Source of the DNA: Fratercula arctica
Lineage: Eukaryota > Chordata > Aves > Charadriiformes > Alcidae
Reading direction: 5' to 3'
Length of the DNA: 64,000 nt
Assembly (NCBI GenBank): GCA_947846985.1
Contig: CANTUZ010000002.1
Coordinates: 14,394,087 to 14,458,086, forward strand
The notes under the pieces were generated by a model. The model searched no databases and had not been told where the DNA came from. It saw only the letters and a program-made list of their open reading frames with translations. The translations under genes were made by a program, and so were the position numbers. How positions within the stretch are numbered: the stretch's first letter is position 1; each line of letters opens with the position of its first letter. Of the stretch, positions 59,711-64,000 are shown in pieces.

Positions 59711-59977
59711 TGGTAGATGTGTTTAATACACGCCTAAAATGCAAAGGCACCACTGAGTTTGAGTCAGAGGACTTAAGAAGGCGGCTGTGCTACCTACCGA
59801 AATGGATTTTAGCCTGCATGTAGGACAATCATGTGTAGTAGCTGAGCTTGTATCTCCCACATCTCAGGAGAAATCCTCAGCTACCAGGTTAGGAGAAATG
59901 AAAGATCTCCTAAGGCTATTTCTTCCTGTTAAACCTGGGTCATGCAGCAAGGCGAGGGCAATCCTGGCAGGGCATGA

Positions 59978-60045
59978 TGCTGTAGCTCGGTGGTTAGTCT
60001 TGACCTGTCGGCAGGAATTTTGGTCTCTGATCCAAGGGCGATTCG
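59978..60045 (+). repeat. tRNA-like (SINE-type) relic
   Basis: ATGCTGTAGCTCGGTGGTTA contains a good internal promoter box A (TAGCTCGGTGG, 59983-59993). A box-B-like GGTCTCTGATCC (60022-60033) follows about 28 bases after it, a normal distance for a tRNA head. Arm pairing is poor, so it is a decayed tRNA-derived SINE or tRNA pseudogene, not a working tRNA. Confidence 0.4.
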
Positions 60046-63000
60046 TGTGCTTTTCCTTTAGTAGCCAGGGAATAAGAAGCAGTAAAAACAAACAGCTACC
60101 AGCAACCACTCTGCCCCTCCTCCATTAAGCAATTAACCACCAGCTCTATATCATCATCAGTCTTATGGTCCTAAAGATTATGGATATGATTTACCTATGT
60201 TCTGAAGGTAACGAAAGCCCTGACCTTATCACAATGTATAAAAAATATATGACCATATCTATGAAAATCCACTGTTAGCTAAAACAAACTCTATTATAAT
60301 TACCTGGAGAGCCTTCCGTATGCCATACTTTCCTCAGTCAGTAGGCTTTTTTTCAGACACAATTGCATGATTTGCAGATAAGTAATACACCTGGGAAGAA
60401 TTGGTAGGACACCTGCTAAAGCACTCACTAAAATGGTGGTGAGGAAGTATATATCAATAGTCTTTCTAAAATGCCTGGCCCCCAAACATAACCTGCATTT
60501 ACTAGAACTAAGGATGAAGATAGGAGGTGGGGGGGCAGGGGAGGGAAATAAAGGTCTTAGGGAACTGCAAGAAAAACATTATTATCAGGTTAAGGGACAG
60601 CCTTCATAACTAGATGGGATTTGCATTAAATCATATCGTGATCATTACTAGATACTGGAAAATATGTAAAAGTGACCAATCATTTAAAAAAGTTAGGTGG
60701 ATTTTTATAGTAGGTTCAAGCAAACAGCACAACAGACAGAATAACCCAGGGTCAAATCGCAACACTGGAAGAGTGCCTACCAGGACCAACGTAAGGCTAG
60801 ATTTGACTCTACTGGATTAAAAATCAGCACAAAAGTATAAACAGAATAATTACTCTGAGTTTACCCACAATTATTTTTTATGAATTTTACTGAAAAATTC
60901 CAGAGAAACACCCTGAATATAAAACTCTCTTTCTGTGCCATTAAACATGGCACAACTGAAATTATAATATCTGATAGGAAACTACAATTTAGCTGTGAGT
61001 TTAGCAGTTTTCAGGGAAGCAGAGGCTTTTCTACATCACCTCAAATCACCATGTCTGCTCTAATGACTTAGTAGAGAATAATGTTAAACAAATGCCTTGT
61101 CAAAAGATTCAAAATCAAACTCAGAGACATATTTAATAATGTTAAATTAGACAACAGCACCAATGAATCCAGAATCGAGACCTGTTGGTATTTTATTCAG
61201 TCTCAACCTGGAAAAATAATGCCAAATGTCTTAGAAATTGATGTTACACCCTCTGGGGACTTTCAGATTTATGAAAAGACAAACAAAGCAATGTAAAATG
61301 ATCCATTTAATGAGGGGTCCTAGGAGTAAGCCATCCAGGGGAAATAATAACACGCACGTCCCCAGTGGAGAACAGTAATATTTTAAATAACAGTGGTATC
61401 CTAAGATGCTTCTAGTCACCTGAGAGTATCACTTCGGGCATACACAATGAACAGATGAGTGACAGCTTTCTCCACATCTCCAAGAAAAGAGAGATAAACA
61501 AAATGCCTGGGTTTGAGTTATTTTGTTGTGCCTTGGGTTTTTTCCCCCCAAGAAGGTTTCAGACAGCAACTGTAGCAGATTGAGATGGCTGAGCATCAGA
61601 GCATGATACAACCAGAACCAATGGATTTGTCATTGTCTGATAACAGTAGTCTTGAAAGAAGACAAGCCTATAAAGTAACAGTATGCGTACACTGCAGATA
61701 AATTAGTGAGAAATGTATATGCGCTAATGTGTACTGAAAGTTTTCTGTCTTGTTTATTTTTAATTGCTTTTATTATTATTATTAGCTGACAAAGGAAGAT
61801 GCAGGGAGCTATACCTTTAAGAGATTCTGGGAAAAAGCATTTAATACCGGTTGTCATGACATGTGGAGACCTATGTTATGCAATGCAGAGCAGTTAAAAT
61901 TTACACATTGGATATAACAAACCCCTATCAGGTTCCTTGGCTGTGAATGATTTTTGAATAACAAAATGTGTGTGAGATAATTTCAGATTTGAACTTGCTG
62001 TGATATCTCAAGTTCCCGTGCATATTCTCCCACCATCTCTATTCATGAAGAAACCAGCATTTTTCAGAACAGCTCTCATGGGTGACTGGAAGATTTGAAT
62101 CAAAGTTTGAGTGTACATTCCAGAGCCTGTGTATACAGAAAGCCATTTTTGCTTGAGAACTTTATCAAATGTGAACATCGAGGGAAGTAGCACTGCCCAC
62201 TGTGAAGGTAAAGTACATTTGCATCCTATACATCGAGTACATCTCCCCACAATGGAATATTCCTGGTGCTTGTAGTCTGGGTTTAAATTTCTCTAGGGAT
62301 AATGCTTTCAATCCATTTATCTTTCTCTATGCATTACCTTTAAATAGTAATACTATTTCTGTATGAAACCTCTGTAGAAATGATGAAACTGAAATTGCTT
62401 TACCTGAATGTTAACTATATTGGATATTGATTTCATAGTTACTCTTCAATATAGGGGATATAAAGGCTTATTTCTGAACTCAGTGAGCACCAATAGGGCC
62501 AAACACTTCACTGAAATGTCCTGTGGAGGATCAAATCCCACATGTCTCTTAGCACTACTGAAGTTTTGTCATTCAAACTACTTCCATTTATATTAAGATG
62601 AATTGAAATTCATTCTTCTTTTCATTTTGGAGACTTTTTTGGTGCCACTGGTCCATTAACAAATAGCCATAAACCATGGATGGAATTAATAGAAAATTAA
62701 TGCATTTTCTGTCAAATAAAATATGCTCAAAATTTAGACATAGCAGACTTATTTGCTTGGAAACTTTGTAGGAGGACAGTGGAAATAAAGACAGCTGATC
62801 TGCCACACAGTCATTGTAATTTGAGATTTTCCTGGACATTTGTTAGGAAAGCTGTAAACAGGATACAGCATTCTGCAAACTTAGAAGCCGTATTTTAAAG
62901 ACTCCTATGTCATAGCTCAGTGATTTAACATAGCTGAATTAAGATAGTAAATTAAAGGAGACACAGAAGGGTAGAACAGGGAATATTAGAAATTTACATC

Positions 63001-64000
63001 ATCTTGGATTATTTATCCACACACACTGTGTTTTCAGTAACTTTAAATAACTACTTTGACAGTTACTCTTTTCCTGCTGAGTGTGAGGTATTTGAAACTC
63101 ATTTACTGAAAGCTGTGTTTTGTGGATTTCCATAGATAACAGGCGTAATTCTACCTTACCAAAAATACCACCAACTGGCTGTCATATGAGTTTCTGAAAA
63201 GCTATAATAAATCTCTCTTGTCTGTTTTCATATGAACTTTGGGCTGAATGACAAGCTGCATTTTATTTTTCTCTCTGTGACCTCACTAATCCTCCTTGTT
63301 CAGAATTTAATAGGTGGTGACTCTGAACACCCATGGGGCTTGCAAGCTTGCACAAATGAAAACTTGCTGACCTTGCTGCTTGTGAACCTCCTCTTGATGG
63401 GTGCTATACTGCAGCACCCTCTCAAATGTTGCCCATTTCAGCCTAAACAGAAAATGTGCTGCGCACTGATGCAGGTGGTTAGTAACTGACCGTATCAGGT
63501 GTGTGGTGAAATACATAGGTAACTTAAGAACAGTATACGCTGAGGTGAAAATGCAGCATTTGAAATCTATTCGTTATTATTGAAGCTATTACAATACATA
63601 CGCTTCACAACACAGTGGATAGTGCATCGTTATTCATGTTTCAAATAAAATACAAAGAAATAAGCTGAGGAAAAAGTGACCACAGTCACCCAGAAAATCA
63701 AAAACAGGTCTGGGAATGAGACTCACCTTTTCTGAGTCTTCTCCTGAGCACTTTATTCACCAGACCAGTAAGTTTAAATGGTAAAGTCCACGTGAAATCT
63801 GAATGCTGGCTATGTTTGCCTAAAATTTGCCAGGGTCACAGGCATCAAAAATTCTTCAAAGAGATCATGCATCTCTTATCACAGTCCCTGAGGCACCTTG
63901 TTGAACATCAAGACACGTGGTAACAACACTATAATTCCCACTTAGATGGTGACACGAGGTTAAAGAAATACCTAATGTGGGCTACCAGTAGTCCTACTTG
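60046..64000. other. Unique AT-rich DNA, no gene seen
   Basis: No supported gene. The plus-strand frame 60880-61296 is open for about 139 codons apart from two adjacent stops (TAG TAG at 61069-61074). The peptide has no motif that I recognise. A 5-triplet TAT/TTA repeat is near 61769-61784. A frame at 63232-63489 is open but overlaps an open frame on the other strand. Confidence 0.5.

Overview
This window looks like bird nuclear DNA, and it is mostly non-coding. The clearest evidence is CR1 LINE sequence of avian type. One 5'-truncated copy lies at about 3351-3770 (+ strand), ending in the CR1 terminal motif ATTCTATG. A second lies at about 39805-40142 (- strand), beginning with the usual AGAATCAC repeats. 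Several older CR1 relics lie between them. The DNA is AT-rich and has no bacterial-style operons. There is no long open reading frame that I recognise, no rRNA or intact tRNA, no CRISPR array and no LTR retrovirus that I can see. I cannot tell from the sequence whether this is a gene desert or the inside of very large introns.

Layout. 1-3350: AT-rich unique DNA with a TAA microsatellite and a long pyrimidine tract. 3351-3770: CR1. 3771-14470: unique DNA with a purine tract (6305-6398), a 15-bp stem hairpin (8169-8203), a 30-T run (8382-8411) and one possible non-coding exon (9096-9296). 14471-15962: the most gene-like place, with a short signal-peptide-like start followed, after a possible 1249-bp intron, by an exon-like piece whose cysteine spacing fits half of a Ly6/uPAR three-finger domain. 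18005-18200 and 20945-21352: decayed CR1. 27686-27957: one possible exon and one possible tiny exon with good splice sites. 33927-34045: a very old CR1-like relic. 35717-36079: a GC-rich patch with a 120-codon open frame on the minus strand. 37207-38568: an exact 43-bp direct repeat bracketing a coding-looking 43-codon exon candidate; the second copy abuts a perfect 12-bp hairpin. 39805-40142: CR1. 42516-42534: a pure 19-C run. 48165-48240 and 59978-60045: two tRNA-like (SINE-type) relics. The remainder is unique AT-rich DNA with simple repeats.

No gene in the window can be named with confidence. The coding candidates (15784-15962, 14471-14534, 38018-38146, 27686-27794) rest on reading frame, residue pattern and splice-site context alone, and their confidence values are low. 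The three observations most worth following up are the three-finger-like exon, the 43-bp duplication with its adjacent hairpin, and the dispersed, decayed copies of a palindromic CCATTGACTTCAATGG-like motif in at least eight places, which suggest a very old amniote repeat family.
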